This document shows, piece by piece, positions 25,910 through 35,168 of a stretch of DNA of 64,000 nt. The notes beneath the pieces were generated by a model. That model was given only the letters and a program-made list of their open reading frames with translations. It did no database searches and had not been told where the DNA came from. Numbering within the stretch: position 1 is the first letter of the stretch; each line of letters opens with the position of its first letter. A program made the translations under genes and the position numbers. The stretch is from Ornithinibacillus bavariensis (lineage in GTDB: Bacteria; Bacillota; Bacilli; Bacillales; Amphibacillaceae), in the NCBI RefSeq assembly GCF_018333235.1, contig NZ_BORP01000002.1, positions 434,001-498,000 of the forward strand, in the 5' to 3' direction.

Positions 25910-26871
25910 AGATTGGAATAATGAGCTTTGCACATATGCATGCATATAGCTATGCAGATTGTTTATTGAAGCTAGAGGAAGTAGAACTTGTTGGTATTTT
26001 TGATGATGACGTTTCTCGTGGAAAGGAGGCAGCAATCAAATACGAGACAATCCATTTTGGGGACCAAAAGGAATTTCTTGCGGAGGAAATGGATGCAGTC
26101 ATTATTTGTAGTGAGAATATACGACATAAAGAAATGGTTATAAATGCTGCTAGGGCAGGTAAACATATTTTGTGTGAAAAACCAATTGCAACTACTATTG
26201 AGGATGCTCAAGCGATGATTGATGTTTGTGCTGATTGTGGAGTGACCTTACAAATTGCTTTTCCAGTGCGTTTTAGTCCCGCCATTCAACAAGTAAAACA
26301 GTTAATTGACAACGGTGAACTTGGAGAAATCGTTGCTTTTCGTTCAACAAATCGCGGGCAATATCCAGGTGGTTGGTTTGTAGATAAGGAACAAAGTGGT
26401 GGTGGGGCTATTCTTGATCATACTGTACATATGGTTGATATTATGCGCTGGTACCTCGGTATGGAGGTTGTTAAGGTCGACGCGATTCTGGATTCTTTTT
26501 TTCAAAATGGAGATATAGACGATGCAGGGTTACTTACATTAGAATTTGAAAATGGGGTCATTGCCTCCCATGATGTTAGCTGGTCTCGGCTTCCAGAATA
26601 TCCAACCTGGGGAGATGCTACAATTGAAGTTATAGGGACAAAACAAACAGTGAAAGCAGATGGCTTTGGTGAGTATTTTCGGCTGTTTTCAAATGAAAGG
26701 AAATCTTTGACTCATGTCCTATACGGAAGTGATATAGACTTTGAATTAATAAAAGACTTCGTCAATTGCATTAAACAAGGAAATTCCCCTACCATAACAG
26801 GTCATGACGGATTAAAAGCGTTAGAAGTCGCTCTAACCGCATATGAAAATGCCTGCAATTTTTCGAGATAG
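25906..26871 (+). CDS. Gfo/Idh/MocA family oxidoreductase
   Basis: A 321-residue third paralogue. The N-terminal loop KIGIMSFAHMHAYSY departs from the usual G-x-G-x-x-G, while ILCEKPIATT (about 90) and GGAILDHTVHMVDIM (about 166) keep the family pattern. The altered nucleotide loop suggests a different cofactor preference or tightly bound NAD. Start overlaps the preceding gene. Last gene of the locus. Confidence 0.85.
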   Translation: MKIGIMSFAHMHAYSYADCLLKLEEVELVGIFDDDVSRGKEAAIKYETIHFGDQKEFLAEEMDAVIICSENIRHKEMVINAARAGKHILCEKPIATTIEDAQAMIDVCADCGVTLQIAFPVRFSPAIQQVKQLIDNGELGEIVAFRSTNRGQYPGGWFVDKEQSGGGAILDHTVHMVDIMRWYLGMEVVKVDAILDSFFQNGDIDDAGLLTLEFENGVIASHDVSWSRLPEYPTWGDATIEVIGTKQTVKADGFGEYFRLFSNERKSLTHVLYGSDIDFELIKDFVNCIKQGNSPTITGHDGLKALEVALTAYENACNFSR

Positions 26872-26932
26872 AATTAACTTTTCGCAATGGATATAGCTCT
26901 TTGACTAAATGCATAATAAGGGCTATACATAG

Positions 26933-26959
26933 AAAAAACCGCATGATTTCATGCGGTTT
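26933..26959 (-). terminator. Terminator of the minus-strand PTS operon
   Basis: AAACCGCATGA (26936-26946) pairs with TCATGCGGTTT (26949-26959). On the minus strand it is followed by a run of six T. It may also stop plus-strand transcripts, with a poorer T-run. Confidence 0.8.
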
Positions 26960-27024
26960 CATCTTGGTTACTCTGTTTCGTCGAGAAAATGTAATAGCTG
27001 GGAATAATTGATACCCAATTTCTT

Positions 27025-27753
27025 TTACAGTTTAACTCGGTCACTATATTTCTTTATTAGTTCTTCATTATGCTGGTCTGCGCCTTCGATGTTGCCACTT
27101 AGAAAAACAGGTGGGGTAAATCCGGAGCTTCCCATTATGCCAACAGCTTCAGCCAGAATTGCATTTAAAATAGTTGCACCAATTACAGTTGAGCTTGGAG
27201 CAAATTTGACTTCTACTTTGTCATGAGATAAGAGCGCATCTCCGACTGGTGCATGATTGTTAATGACTAAATCTACTGCGTCGAAAAGATGTTCACCACT
27301 CGTATGTCTGGATGGTTGACTGCTAGAATACTCGATGGAAGTAATTCCAATGATGTAGGCACCTTTTTCTTTAGCAATATGCGCAACATCAACTGGTACA
27401 GGGTTTCTTCCTGATGTGGAGATGACAAATACAACATCGCCTTTGCGAATGTCCTGTTCACCCATAAATGTTTTCGCATAATCATTTTTTCGTTCTAGGG
27501 AGGAAGAGCGAACAGCTCCTTCATGAAGCATTAATGGTTCATGTAAGATAGGATGGATTGGAACAAGCCCACCTGCGCGATAATAAACTTCTTCTGTTAG
27601 GATATGGGAATGTCCGCAACCGAATAAGTGGATAACACCATCTTGCTGAATGGCTTCTGCAACCTTCTCAGCAGCTTGCTTCATATTCATTGATTGTTCT
27701 TTTTCAACCGTTGCTAATAATTCACTGATTTTATGAAAATAATCATGAATCAT
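27025..27753 (-). CDS. SIS-domain protein, UPF0309-like
   Basis: A 242-residue sugar isomerase-fold protein. It shows VIHLFGCGHSHILTEEVYYRAGGLVP near residues 40-65 and VFVISTSGRNPVPVD (about 110), the phosphosugar-binding SIS segments. This subgroup has been called UPF0309; its reaction is not established to my knowledge. Last gene of the operon, its start abutting the aldolase stop. In context it may isomerise a phosphorylated amino sugar or keto sugar. Confidence 0.85.
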   Translation of the reverse strand: MIHDYFHKISELLATVEKEQSMNMKQAAEKVAEAIQQDGVIHLFGCGHSHILTEEVYYRAGGLVPIHPILHEPLMLHEGAVRSSSLERKNDYAKTFMGEQDIRKGDVVFVISTSGRNPVPVDVAHIAKEKGAYIIGITSIEYSSSQPSRHTSGEHLFDAVDLVINNHAPVGDALLSHDKVEVKFAPSSTVIGATILNAILAEAVGIMGSSGFTPPVFLSGNIEGADQHNEELIKKYSDRVKL

Positions 27754-28469
27754 TATAACCCCTCCACTTCGTTTAAGATTTCTTGTACTTTTTCAGGAAT
27801 TGTTTCACCAGATTCTTTATCAATGGTAGTACCGAATATATGTGGCATGAAGAATTCGATATCGATGTCCTTCACACCTTGGATAATTTCTTTAATATTA
27901 CTTGCACTAATTCCACCAGCAGGTTCGACACCACGAATACCTTTTTTACTAGCCACTTTTGTTACGTAGATAAGCTCTTCTAGATGCTGTGTACCTTTAA
28001 CTGGCATCATTTTGATGCTTTCAATTCCTAAACCTGAAGCAACTTCCATGAATTCTTCAACAGCTAGAATTGTCCCTGAATTAGCTAATTTGATTTTACC
28101 AACTTCGCCAGTAGGTTGAATTAGCGCATTTACTAATTGCTTTGGGGTTCCGTTTCCATCTAAATAACCTTTTGAATAGGTTGCTGTTTCAAATGGCTGG
28201 TTGATATGACCAGGATTTGAAGCAGCTGCAATTTCTAGAACCTTCTTCCAATTGGCTGTGTTACCGCCACCGCCAAGTCCAATACTAACCATATTTGTTA
28301 CCGTTTTTAATTCTTTTACTTTTTCAGCAGCTTCTTCCACTGTATTAAATTTATCGGCCGTTATACCTGGTACGACAAAGCCTTTTCCAGCTTCCATAAC
28401 AGCTTCAGCATTCTTCTGGTCTTTAGCTAAAAAGTTAAATAAAAATTTCCCATAAAGTTTATCGTTCAT
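27753..28469 (-). CDS. KDGP-type aldolase (DgaF-like)
   Basis: A 238-residue TIM-barrel aldolase of the family that includes DgaF, which cleaves 2-keto-3-deoxygluconate 6-phosphate to pyruvate and glyceraldehyde 3-phosphate. Family stretches: MVSIGLGGGGNTANWKKVL (about 60), IKMMPVKGTQHLEELIYV (about 155) and GVEPAGGISASNIKEI near residue 190. The Lys in MMPVKGT is a possible Schiff-base residue. ATG at 28469 is better spaced from AAGAAGGTG than the GTG at 28475. It gives the operon its likely end product, central three-carbon metabolites. Confidence 0.85.
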   Translation of the reverse strand: MNDKLYGKFLFNFLAKDQKNAEAVMEAGKGFVVPGITADKFNTVEEAAEKVKELKTVTNMVSIGLGGGGNTANWKKVLEIAAASNPGHINQPFETATYSKGYLDGNGTPKQLVNALIQPTGEVGKIKLANSGTILAVEEFMEVASGLGIESIKMMPVKGTQHLEELIYVTKVASKKGIRGVEPAGGISASNIKEIIQGVKDIDIEFFMPHIFGTTIDKESGETIPEKVQEILNEVEGL

Positions 28470-28548
28470 TCCCACTCACACCTTCTTATTAAGTTTCTAA
28501 TGTATAACAGGGAAAGATTGTTAAAACCTTTCCCCTCTATTACAGCTC

Positions 28549-29271
28549 TTATCCTTTTAATTCGTCAATCATTTTAACCATATTCTCTAAAGCGATATCA
28601 ACAATGTATTTACCCTTATCTTCTGTTGCTAGTTTAGCATCGCCTAGTACAGCTGTTTCTGTGAATTCTTCCCAAGGAGTTGGGGTGAAATCAGCTGCCA
28701 TAGAGATAATCGGATCTTCTGATAGTGCTTTACTCATGTCTACGTATTCTGGAGCTAGATAGAGCATATAAGATGTTTCGATTTCACATGCATGAAAATA
28801 GGCGTTGTGTGCCGATTTCTTATCTCGGACTTCGGCTGCTGCCTTATTCATTCCTGGATAGAAGAAATAGAACACGCGCATTTCTGGACATGTTTCATAT
28901 AGAACTCTGGCAGCCTCTTTTAATGCTGTTTGATTTCCTAAATGACCATTTACCATAGCAAAAGTTCGGAAGCCTTGATTAAATAAACTTTCACCTATAT
29001 CGACTAGAAAACTAATAAGAGATTCATTACTTACATTGATACTTCCAGGAAAATTACGAAGACTCCAAACCTGACCATATGGTAAGGTTGGTAGTACAAA
29101 ACCGTTCACACGCTCTGCTAATTTTTGTGAAAGTCTTTCAGCAAGTAAATTATCAGTTCCTAATGGTAAATGGGGACCATGTGCCTCAACTGCTCCAATA
29201 GGTAAAATTGCAATTTTGGATTGATTAATTTTTTCCTTTACTTCAAAGGAGTTTTCATATTGGAATTCCAT
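28549..29271 (-). CDS. Creatininase-family amidohydrolase
   Basis: A 240-residue metal hydrolase. Metal-ligand motifs: ILPIGAVEAHGPHLPLGTDN (about 24-43, giving E, H and D), VNGHLGNQ (about 108, H) and HACEIETS (about 148, E). Members open cyclic amides or lactams, for example creatinine. Riboflavin-pathway and mycofactocin relatives are also known. In this operon it may open a ring or amide in a sugar acid derivative. Substrate unknown. Confidence 0.85.
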   Translation of the reverse strand: MEFQYENSFEVKEKINQSKIAILPIGAVEAHGPHLPLGTDNLLAERLSQKLAERVNGFVLPTLPYGQVWSLRNFPGSINVSNESLISFLVDIGESLFNQGFRTFAMVNGHLGNQTALKEAARVLYETCPEMRVFYFFYPGMNKAAAEVRDKKSAHNAYFHACEIETSYMLYLAPEYVDMSKALSEDPIISMAADFTPTPWEEFTETAVLGDAKLATEDKGKYIVDIALENMVKMIDELKG

Positions 29272-29357
29272 AAATTTTCACCGTCCAGCCTAAATTTTTC
29301 TTGATAGAAACGATATACACAGATGACTCCGTGCACTTTCCGCTTTTCTTAGTGACC

Positions 29358-30350
29358 TTATTTCTTGAATGCAAAGCAACGTGCAGGGTTCTGAACGAAG
29401 AATTTATCGATTAGCTTATTGCCGTCAAAGCCTTTTTTATTCGCTTCATCTATAAAACGCGGTACCCATTTACCAATGATATTCTCAAGACCTAATCCGA
29501 AATCATAGTGTTTATAATAGGATTTTCTTGCGGTATCACCACTTACCAAAATTTGATCCTCATAGCCTTTCTCAACAAGGTCTAAGATACATTGAATACG
29601 GGTGCTTTCCGGTGCGTACTTAATTTTAGAAATACCATCAAATGAAAGAAGTGCACCAGTTTTAGCAATTTGTTCATGGTAATATGGATCTGGGTTACGG
29701 TCCATATGACCGAAACTGATGTATTCTAAATTAACTCCCTCGCTTTTAAGTAGTTCAATTTGTTCTAATCCCATTGTACCTGCCTCAGTATGAGAATGTA
29801 GAGGAGCCTTTGTTTCATGATGAGCTCTTGCAACTGCACGTAATGTTTTTTCCTCTAAAGGAGTAATTCGGTTATAGCCAGTACCAAATTTAACTTGGCC
29901 GCCACGAATTGTAGTGCCTTCTAAGCCCTCTTCAATTTCTTTGATTACAAAATCAGCAAGTTCATTGATGGATTTTGCATCGATCCATTCATGGTACGTA
30001 TCATAATCTCCAATAACGTTCTTTAGGCGCTCAGGAATTTTAGCATCCCATAAAAAGCTTTTATTAAAGCCAGCAGTACCAACGATTTTTACACCAGTTT
30101 CTTCAGCAATTTCTTTTACTGCTTGAACATCACGTCCATAGTCAATTGCAGTTGCATCTACAATTGCTTGTCCGCCTAGATTTTTGAAATCTAAGACATC
30201 TAATTTTGATTTTTCTTTATCATCAAGTAGTAAGTCGTCTGCCTTATGCTCTACCCAATATGGAGGTCTGCAAACAATATGCTCATGTGAATACGTAAAA
30301 CCTAATTCTGATGGGTCTATATCTCCATGAAATGTTCTAATAAAACTCAT
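29358..30350 (-). CDS. Phosphotriesterase-family hydrolase / sugar-phosphate lactonase
   Basis: A 330-residue amidohydrolase-superfamily protein. Binuclear metal motifs: SHEHIVC (H-x-H, about 20), GQVKFGTGYN (the Lys to be carboxylated, about 141), HSHTEAG (H), FGHMDRNPD (H) and VSGDTAR (D, about 265). Relatives in Firmicutes and mycoplasmas have been reported to hydrolyse phosphorylated sugar lactones. The ATG at 30350 follows GGAGTGAT; an upstream start at 30386 lacks one. In this operon lactone opening of a PTS product before aldol cleavage is plausible. Confidence 0.87.
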   Translation of the reverse strand: MSFIRTFHGDIDPSELGFTYSHEHIVCRPPYWVEHKADDLLLDDKEKSKLDVLDFKNLGGQAIVDATAIDYGRDVQAVKEIAEETGVKIVGTAGFNKSFLWDAKIPERLKNVIGDYDTYHEWIDAKSINELADFVIKEIEEGLEGTTIRGGQVKFGTGYNRITPLEEKTLRAVARAHHETKAPLHSHTEAGTMGLEQIELLKSEGVNLEYISFGHMDRNPDPYYHEQIAKTGALLSFDGISKIKYAPESTRIQCILDLVEKGYEDQILVSGDTARKSYYKHYDFGLGLENIIGKWVPRFIDEANKKGFDGNKLIDKFFVQNPARCFAFKK

Positions 30351-30515
30351 ATCAATCACTCCTATATAGATTCTTGTTGTCTTCAAACATCATGTAAGCA
30401 TTTCTTTCTAAAAAAACTGACACCCAATTAGAATTGATGAAAGTATCAGGGTCATTCCTATTTATTCACCAATGGAAAGGGGGAAGTAAAAACACCTCCC
30501 CGCAATTAATATTCT

Positions 30516-31811
30516 TTAGAATAATAGCTGTGCTAAGAATTTAACAATTGGACCTAAAATAAACATGTCTGAATCTGCTGCCCACATCGCTGTATCTGGA
30601 ACAGTATTAGGAAGTAACATTTTAACCATGATAAATTGTCCCCAAGCTACGACAGTAGATGTGATAAATCCACCAAGTATTGCACCACGGACACCACCAG
30701 TAGCGTTACCAAATACACCAGCTGTAGCTGAGTGGAAGAATAATACGATCATTGTTGGAACGAAGATATAACTTACCGTATTACCTAAAACTACTAACCA
30801 AATTAATGCTCCTGCAAATGAACCTAAGAATCCTAAGATAACAGCATTTGGAGCGAATGGGAATACAACTGGGCTATCTAGTGCTGGTCTTGCACCTGGA
30901 ACGATTTTAGTTGCAATCCCTTTAAATGCTGGGACCATTTCACCGATAAACATACGTACCCCAAGTAATACTACTGCAATACCAGCAGCAAAAGTGAATG
31001 ATTGGATAATCGCATAAACGATAAAGTTTTGATCACCTGCAGCAGCTACAAGTTCCTGTGCTCCTGGAGTGTTCTTAAAGGAAATAATAATTGCACCGAC
31101 TAAAAATAGTAATCCCATTGTTAGTGCTGTAATAACGTTAGAGTCTCTTAAGAATTCTAAGCCTTTAGGTAACTTGATCTTTTCAGAATCATTTTCTTTG
31201 TTACCTAAAAATTTACCAGCTAGTGCTGCAAGTAAAGAAACGGATGCAGACGTATGACCTAATGCGATATTGTCATTTCCCATTATTTTACGCATGATTG
31301 GTTGCGTTAATGCTGGCTGAATAGTCCAGTATAGACCCATAAAGATAGCTAGGAAGATAACTAGTTTACCAAATGAAACGTCTCCAGCTGCCTGAACAAC
31401 AATTCCTGCAAAAATAGTAGTTGTCCAGAACATCATGTGTCCAGTTAGATAGATGAATTTTAATTTCGTAAATCTAGCTAATATAACGTTAATGATAAAT
31501 CCAAGTGTCATTGCCAAAGTAACGGCACTACCGAATTTAGCATTGAATTTTTCCTGACCCATAAAATCTTTAAGTGGTTCAGCTGAAAGGTTGAAAACCT
31601 CTTTCCATAGTGGTTCAAATACAGTTAATGCACCTACAATAACGCTTGAACCTGCACTAATGATTAAAAATCCAATTATGGCTTTAAAGGTTCCACTAAT
31701 AACTTGGCTGGCACTCTTCTTTTGTAGTAATAGCCCTAGAAGGACGATTGCACCAAGTAGTATTGCTGCTTGTCCAAAAATGTTTGTGGCAATCCAAAAA
31801 ATTACATCCAT
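30516..31811 (-). CDS. PTS EIIC, ascorbate (UlaA/SgaT) family
   Basis: A 431-residue permease with about eleven hydrophobic segments. TLGFIINVILARFTKLKFIYLTGHMMFW-type sequence (about 79-106) and GHTSASVSLLAALAGKFLG (about 185) are familiar from the ascorbate-type group. It imports a sugar acid or related compound. It has its own EIIB and EIIA genes upstream, with EIIB only 16 bp away. An intergenic gap of about 165 bp separates it from the hydrolase genes. Confidence 0.88.
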   Translation of the reverse strand: MDVIFWIATNIFGQAAILLGAIVLLGLLLQKKSASQVISGTFKAIIGFLIISAGSSVIVGALTVFEPLWKEVFNLSAEPLKDFMGQEKFNAKFGSAVTLAMTLGFIINVILARFTKLKFIYLTGHMMFWTTTIFAGIVVQAAGDVSFGKLVIFLAIFMGLYWTIQPALTQPIMRKIMGNDNIALGHTSASVSLLAALAGKFLGNKENDSEKIKLPKGLEFLRDSNVITALTMGLLFLVGAIIISFKNTPGAQELVAAAGDQNFIVYAIIQSFTFAAGIAVVLLGVRMFIGEMVPAFKGIATKIVPGARPALDSPVVFPFAPNAVILGFLGSFAGALIWLVVLGNTVSYIFVPTMIVLFFHSATAGVFGNATGGVRGAILGGFITSTVVAWGQFIMVKMLLPNTVPDTAMWAADSDMFILGPIVKFLAQLLF

Positions 31812-31827
31812 TATTTTTCCCCCTTAT

Positions 31828-32097
31828 TTAACCAGCGATATTTTCATCAATAGCTTTATTGATCTCATCCATATCAAAGTAGTTATTTACGATGAAAACT
31901 TTTGCGCTATGGCCAATTAGACTTTCAGCTAGCTCGTTACTAGTAATGATATAGTCTGCAGACATACTAGATGCTGTAGAAACATCTGTATGTTCCACAT
32001 CAGCACTAATTCCTTTAGATGCTAGAGCTTGCTCCACATTCATTTTTAAAATTAAGCTAGTTCCTTGTCCTAATCCACATACTGTTAATATCTTCAT
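31828..32097 (-). CDS. PTS EIIB, ascorbate/lactose-like fold
   Basis: An 89-residue EIIB. The phosphocysteine is C8 in TVCGLGQGTS, the P-loop pattern C-G-x-G-x-G-T-S of the ascorbate type. It overlaps the EIIA gene by four bases and passes phosphate to the substrate bound in EIIC. Confidence 0.9.
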   Translation of the reverse strand: MKILTVCGLGQGTSLILKMNVEQALASKGISADVEHTDVSTASSMSADYIITSNELAESLIGHSAKVFIVNNYFDMDEINKAIDENIAG

Positions 32098-32540
32098 CCT
32101 AATCTCTCCATTTCTAAAATGTTCTTAATTTCATCATAGCTTTTAGCATTTGTTAGTTTTTCTACATTTTCCTGATTATTTAATAGGCTTGTTAATTCTC
32201 GTAGTAATGTTAAATGCTCATCACTTGAAGATGCACCTAATCCAAATACAAGACGCACCGGATCATTCGATGCATGGCCAAACTTAATTGGATTCTTTAG
32301 CTGGACCATCGAAACAGAAGCCTCGTTTACTCCATCTTCTGGTCTTGCATGTGGAATTGCGATTTGCGGCGCAAGTACAAAATAAGGCCCATTTTCTTTA
32401 AAGGAATTCTTCATAGCTTCAATATAGGACCTTTCTACTAGTCCTTGGGTAAAAAGAAGGTTGCCAGCAGCTTCTATTGCGCTTTCCGCATCGGCTACTT
32501 CCACACCAACCTTAACAATGTTTTCCTCTAAAAACTTCAT
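32094..32540 (-). CDS. PTS EIIA, mannitol/fructose-ascorbate type
   Basis: A 148-residue EIIA. The phosphorylated histidine is in IAIPHARPEDGV (about 64), and VRLVFGLGASSSDEHLTLL (about 98) is the second family segment. It accepts phosphate from HPr and serves the EIIB encoded downstream. It lies 12 bp from the regulator gene. Confidence 0.9.
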   Translation of the reverse strand: MKFLEENIVKVGVEVADAESAIEAAGNLLFTQGLVERSYIEAMKNSFKENGPYFVLAPQIAIPHARPEDGVNEASVSMVQLKNPIKFGHASNDPVRLVFGLGASSSDEHLTLLRELTSLLNNQENVEKLTNAKSYDEIKNILEMERLG

Positions 32541-32552
32541 TTTCTTTTACAC

Positions 32553-34685
32553 CTACTCCTTGTTGTTAATCTGAGTAGTCGAATAAGCTTGAATTAGGCT
32601 TAATATACGACTTCTATCCGTGGTGCTCATCATAATTTTTTTATGTTCCTTGTCAGTAAGTAGCTTGGTTAGCTGCTGTAGAGCTCTTAAATGCTGCTCA
32701 TTGTCTCGAGACGCTAATATAACAAAAGCGCTTACCTTTTTCCCTAGCATGTCAACTGGATTCTCCAGAAGTAGCATACTCATACCTGTTTTGAGAACAC
32801 CGTCCTCCGGATTTGCATGTGGTAAAGTGAAATTATCGGAGATAACCACATACGGTCCTAGCTTGATGATGTTTTGAATCATCTTTTCAATATAGTTTTC
32901 ATTGATGAAGCCTTCTTTTAATAATGGCATAGAAGCGTAGCGAACTGCCTCTTCCCAACTAGAAATCTGTTTTTTAAACGAAATTCGTTCCTCTGGAAGT
33001 AGCTCACTTAAGTTTGGCTTCATCATTTCTGTTTCCGTGTTTTTCGGTGAGTAGAAATACCTTCTAAGCTCTTTCGATAAAGCTTCTGAATCCTCAATTT
33101 TTGCATATCTCCCGACAATATCCATTACTGTATCAACAGAATAAATCTGTTGCTTTGATGAATTTTCAAATAAAGAATTTACTCTCTTTAAGAGCTGTTC
33201 TTTATCTTCATTATTTAAGACGGGATTTACGACAAATACTGGTACACCTTTATCTGGAAGAGGAATAGTCGATACGATAAAATGAACATTTAAAGCCATC
33301 TTTTCATAATCCCTTAAAGAGGTGACACCGACTATTTGTACATCGGAAATCAATCCTTCCAGTTGACTTTCTAGAAGTCGTGAAGTACCTAGACCGTTAG
33401 TACAGACGATTAACATTTTTTTTCGTGTTTTATCGAGTGTTACTCCCTCTTTACGTAGCCATCCACCGAAGTGCATGGTAATAAAGGCGACTTCATTATC
33501 ATTTATTCTCTTCCCAATGACGTCCTCAAAGTGATGGACTACCTTTTTCGTAATGTGAAATACTTCTGGATAATTATTCATTACGGATTCTCGTAACGTA
33601 TTTTCAACATCGATCCCATACTTAATTCGGTAGTAAGCAGGCTTCAGATGTAACAATAGATTTTGAATCATCTGCTCAGGGTTTTGAAATTCAATGGCTG
33701 CATATAATTGAAAATCGGCAACCATTTTTTCCACAACATTTCGCAAAGCCTTCTTTTCTTCCCCTTTTAGTTTTGGGCTAGAGTTGTAATTCACTTTGGC
33801 ACTAAGAAGATACATCGCAAAATAGTAAATCTCATTTGCTGGAATCTGCATGTTTAGGCTTTCAGAAATACTGTTACATAGGAAGTCTGCTCCTACGTAT
33901 TCATCGGTTTCCCAAATAATTTCCTTTTCGATCGAATCAACCTCAACAAATGCCTGCTGCATGATTCGTTTGATGAAAAAGTGAAACCAAACCACGATAC
34001 TATTTAAAATGTCATCAGTAAGTTCTATCATATATCGCTGTTCATAATCATTTAAAAGTTTTCGTAATAGGTTTAGTAGTGGAACGTCAAATATTTTGTA
34101 AGGCTCAAGAGCACGGTCTTTCCTACCCTTTGTAGCGTTTTCTAAGTCCGCAGTTAGGCCATACCAGCCTTCCTTTGGAATTACCTGAGATAAGAAATAA
34201 ATAAGTACCCTACGAATATCATCTTCATTTCCAATTATCTGGTATCCACTTTTTCTTTCTGTTGTAACCTGTAGCCTATAAGCAGCTAGGTCATTCTTTA
34301 ACCGCTTAATATCATCAAGTGCTGTATTCCGACTAACTTGAAATAATTCCCGAACATCCTCTAAAAAGTAGGGCTTGTTCTGTCCAACAATATGGATATA
34401 TATCCAAGCTTTTCTTTCATCGGGGGAAAATTCATAATATGATATTTCCGAGAAGGAGTAGCTATTCAATATTTCTTTTTTTGTTAGCTCATCTAAATAC
34501 AATCCTTGAGCTCTAACCTGTTGAATCTCTGGTAAGTCATGATCCTTTAACCAATCATTTATTTTATCGAGATCATTATAAATGGTGCGTCGCGACACGT
34601 TTAATTTTTCAGCAAGCTCTTGAACAGAAATATATGAATCCCTTTGCAATAACTGATTAAAAACTGCCATACTACGTTGATCCAT
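32553..34685 (-). CDS. PRD-containing transcriptional activator with EIIB and EIIA domains
   Basis: A 710-residue MtlR/LicR-type regulator. Order: winged/helix-turn-helix region (about 1-85, with ISVQELAEKLNVSRRTIYNDL), a second helix-turn-helix like region (about 88-150), PRD1 and PRD2 (about 190-410, with conserved LHLKPAYYRIKYG and FITMHFGGW), EIIB-Gat-like domain (C in LIVCTNGLGTS, about 428) and EIIA domain (H in FTLPHANPEDGV, about 630). It is the first gene of the operon and the likely activator of its own promoter, tuned by PTS phosphorylation and by the EIIB and EIIA genes next to it. Confidence 0.92.
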   Translation of the reverse strand: MDQRSMAVFNQLLQRDSYISVQELAEKLNVSRRTIYNDLDKINDWLKDHDLPEIQQVRAQGLYLDELTKKEILNSYSFSEISYYEFSPDERKAWIYIHIVGQNKPYFLEDVRELFQVSRNTALDDIKRLKNDLAAYRLQVTTERKSGYQIIGNEDDIRRVLIYFLSQVIPKEGWYGLTADLENATKGRKDRALEPYKIFDVPLLNLLRKLLNDYEQRYMIELTDDILNSIVVWFHFFIKRIMQQAFVEVDSIEKEIIWETDEYVGADFLCNSISESLNMQIPANEIYYFAMYLLSAKVNYNSSPKLKGEEKKALRNVVEKMVADFQLYAAIEFQNPEQMIQNLLLHLKPAYYRIKYGIDVENTLRESVMNNYPEVFHITKKVVHHFEDVIGKRINDNEVAFITMHFGGWLRKEGVTLDKTRKKMLIVCTNGLGTSRLLESQLEGLISDVQIVGVTSLRDYEKMALNVHFIVSTIPLPDKGVPVFVVNPVLNNEDKEQLLKRVNSLFENSSKQQIYSVDTVMDIVGRYAKIEDSEALSKELRRYFYSPKNTETEMMKPNLSELLPEERISFKKQISSWEEAVRYASMPLLKEGFINENYIEKMIQNIIKLGPYVVISDNFTLPHANPEDGVLKTGMSMLLLENPVDMLGKKVSAFVILASRDNEQHLRALQQLTKLLTDKEHKKIMMSTTDRSRILSLIQAYSTTQINNKE

Positions 34686-34734
34686 TATTATCCCCCTAAT
34701 TCAATAGTTCATAAGTAGTATGTCCTATACCCAA

Positions 34735-34763
34735 ATTATAGACCGATATGGTTTAAGGAGTAA
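34735..34763 (-). promoter_or_regulatory. Putative promoter of the ascorbate-type PTS operon
   Basis: Minus strand TTACTC (34763-34758), 17 bp, TATAAT (34740-34735), about 50 bp before the regulator start. The poor -35 fits a promoter that needs an activator. Confidence 0.5.
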
Positions 34764-35083
34764 GACCAAATCAATCACAACCGAATTTGCAAAATTGGAC
34801 TGCAATATGGGTGGGTTCCTTAGACTTCCCCAAATTTGTTGTCTATAGTCGATTTTGAATAAATGCAAGGACGGGAATAACTACTGTAGGTATTAATTAT
34901 AAATGAGATACTAGCTATTGGGTAAATTGGACGATTCATTGGGAATAGCTAATGATTTTGATAGGATACTAAATACACCCGAAGTTATGTGACCCTAATA
35001 ACTTTCTATAGTTGTTCGGGATACTTAATTTGAAATTAAATGTAAAATTATCATGGGAACACTTAAGTTCGACAAAATAATAT
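34764..35083. other. Intergenic stretch, nothing recognised
   Basis: About 320 bp of AT-rich sequence between the PTS promoter and the chemoreceptor terminator. I see no reading frame with a ribosome site, no strong repeat and no RNA motif. Confidence 0.5.
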
Positions 35084-35119
35084 AGAGTCCATTTCAGCTT
35101 GCTAACTGAAATGGACTCT
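35084..35119 (-). terminator. Hairpin terminator after the chemoreceptor gene
   Basis: AGAGTCCATTTCAG (35084-35097) pairs perfectly with CTGAAATGGACTCT (35106-35119). The core CCATTTCAGCTT is shared with the terminator at 17026. Confidence 0.7.
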
Positions 35120-35168
35120 TTCGACAAAGTTATATTAAGAGGTAGAATGTTTACCGAATAAAACTGCT

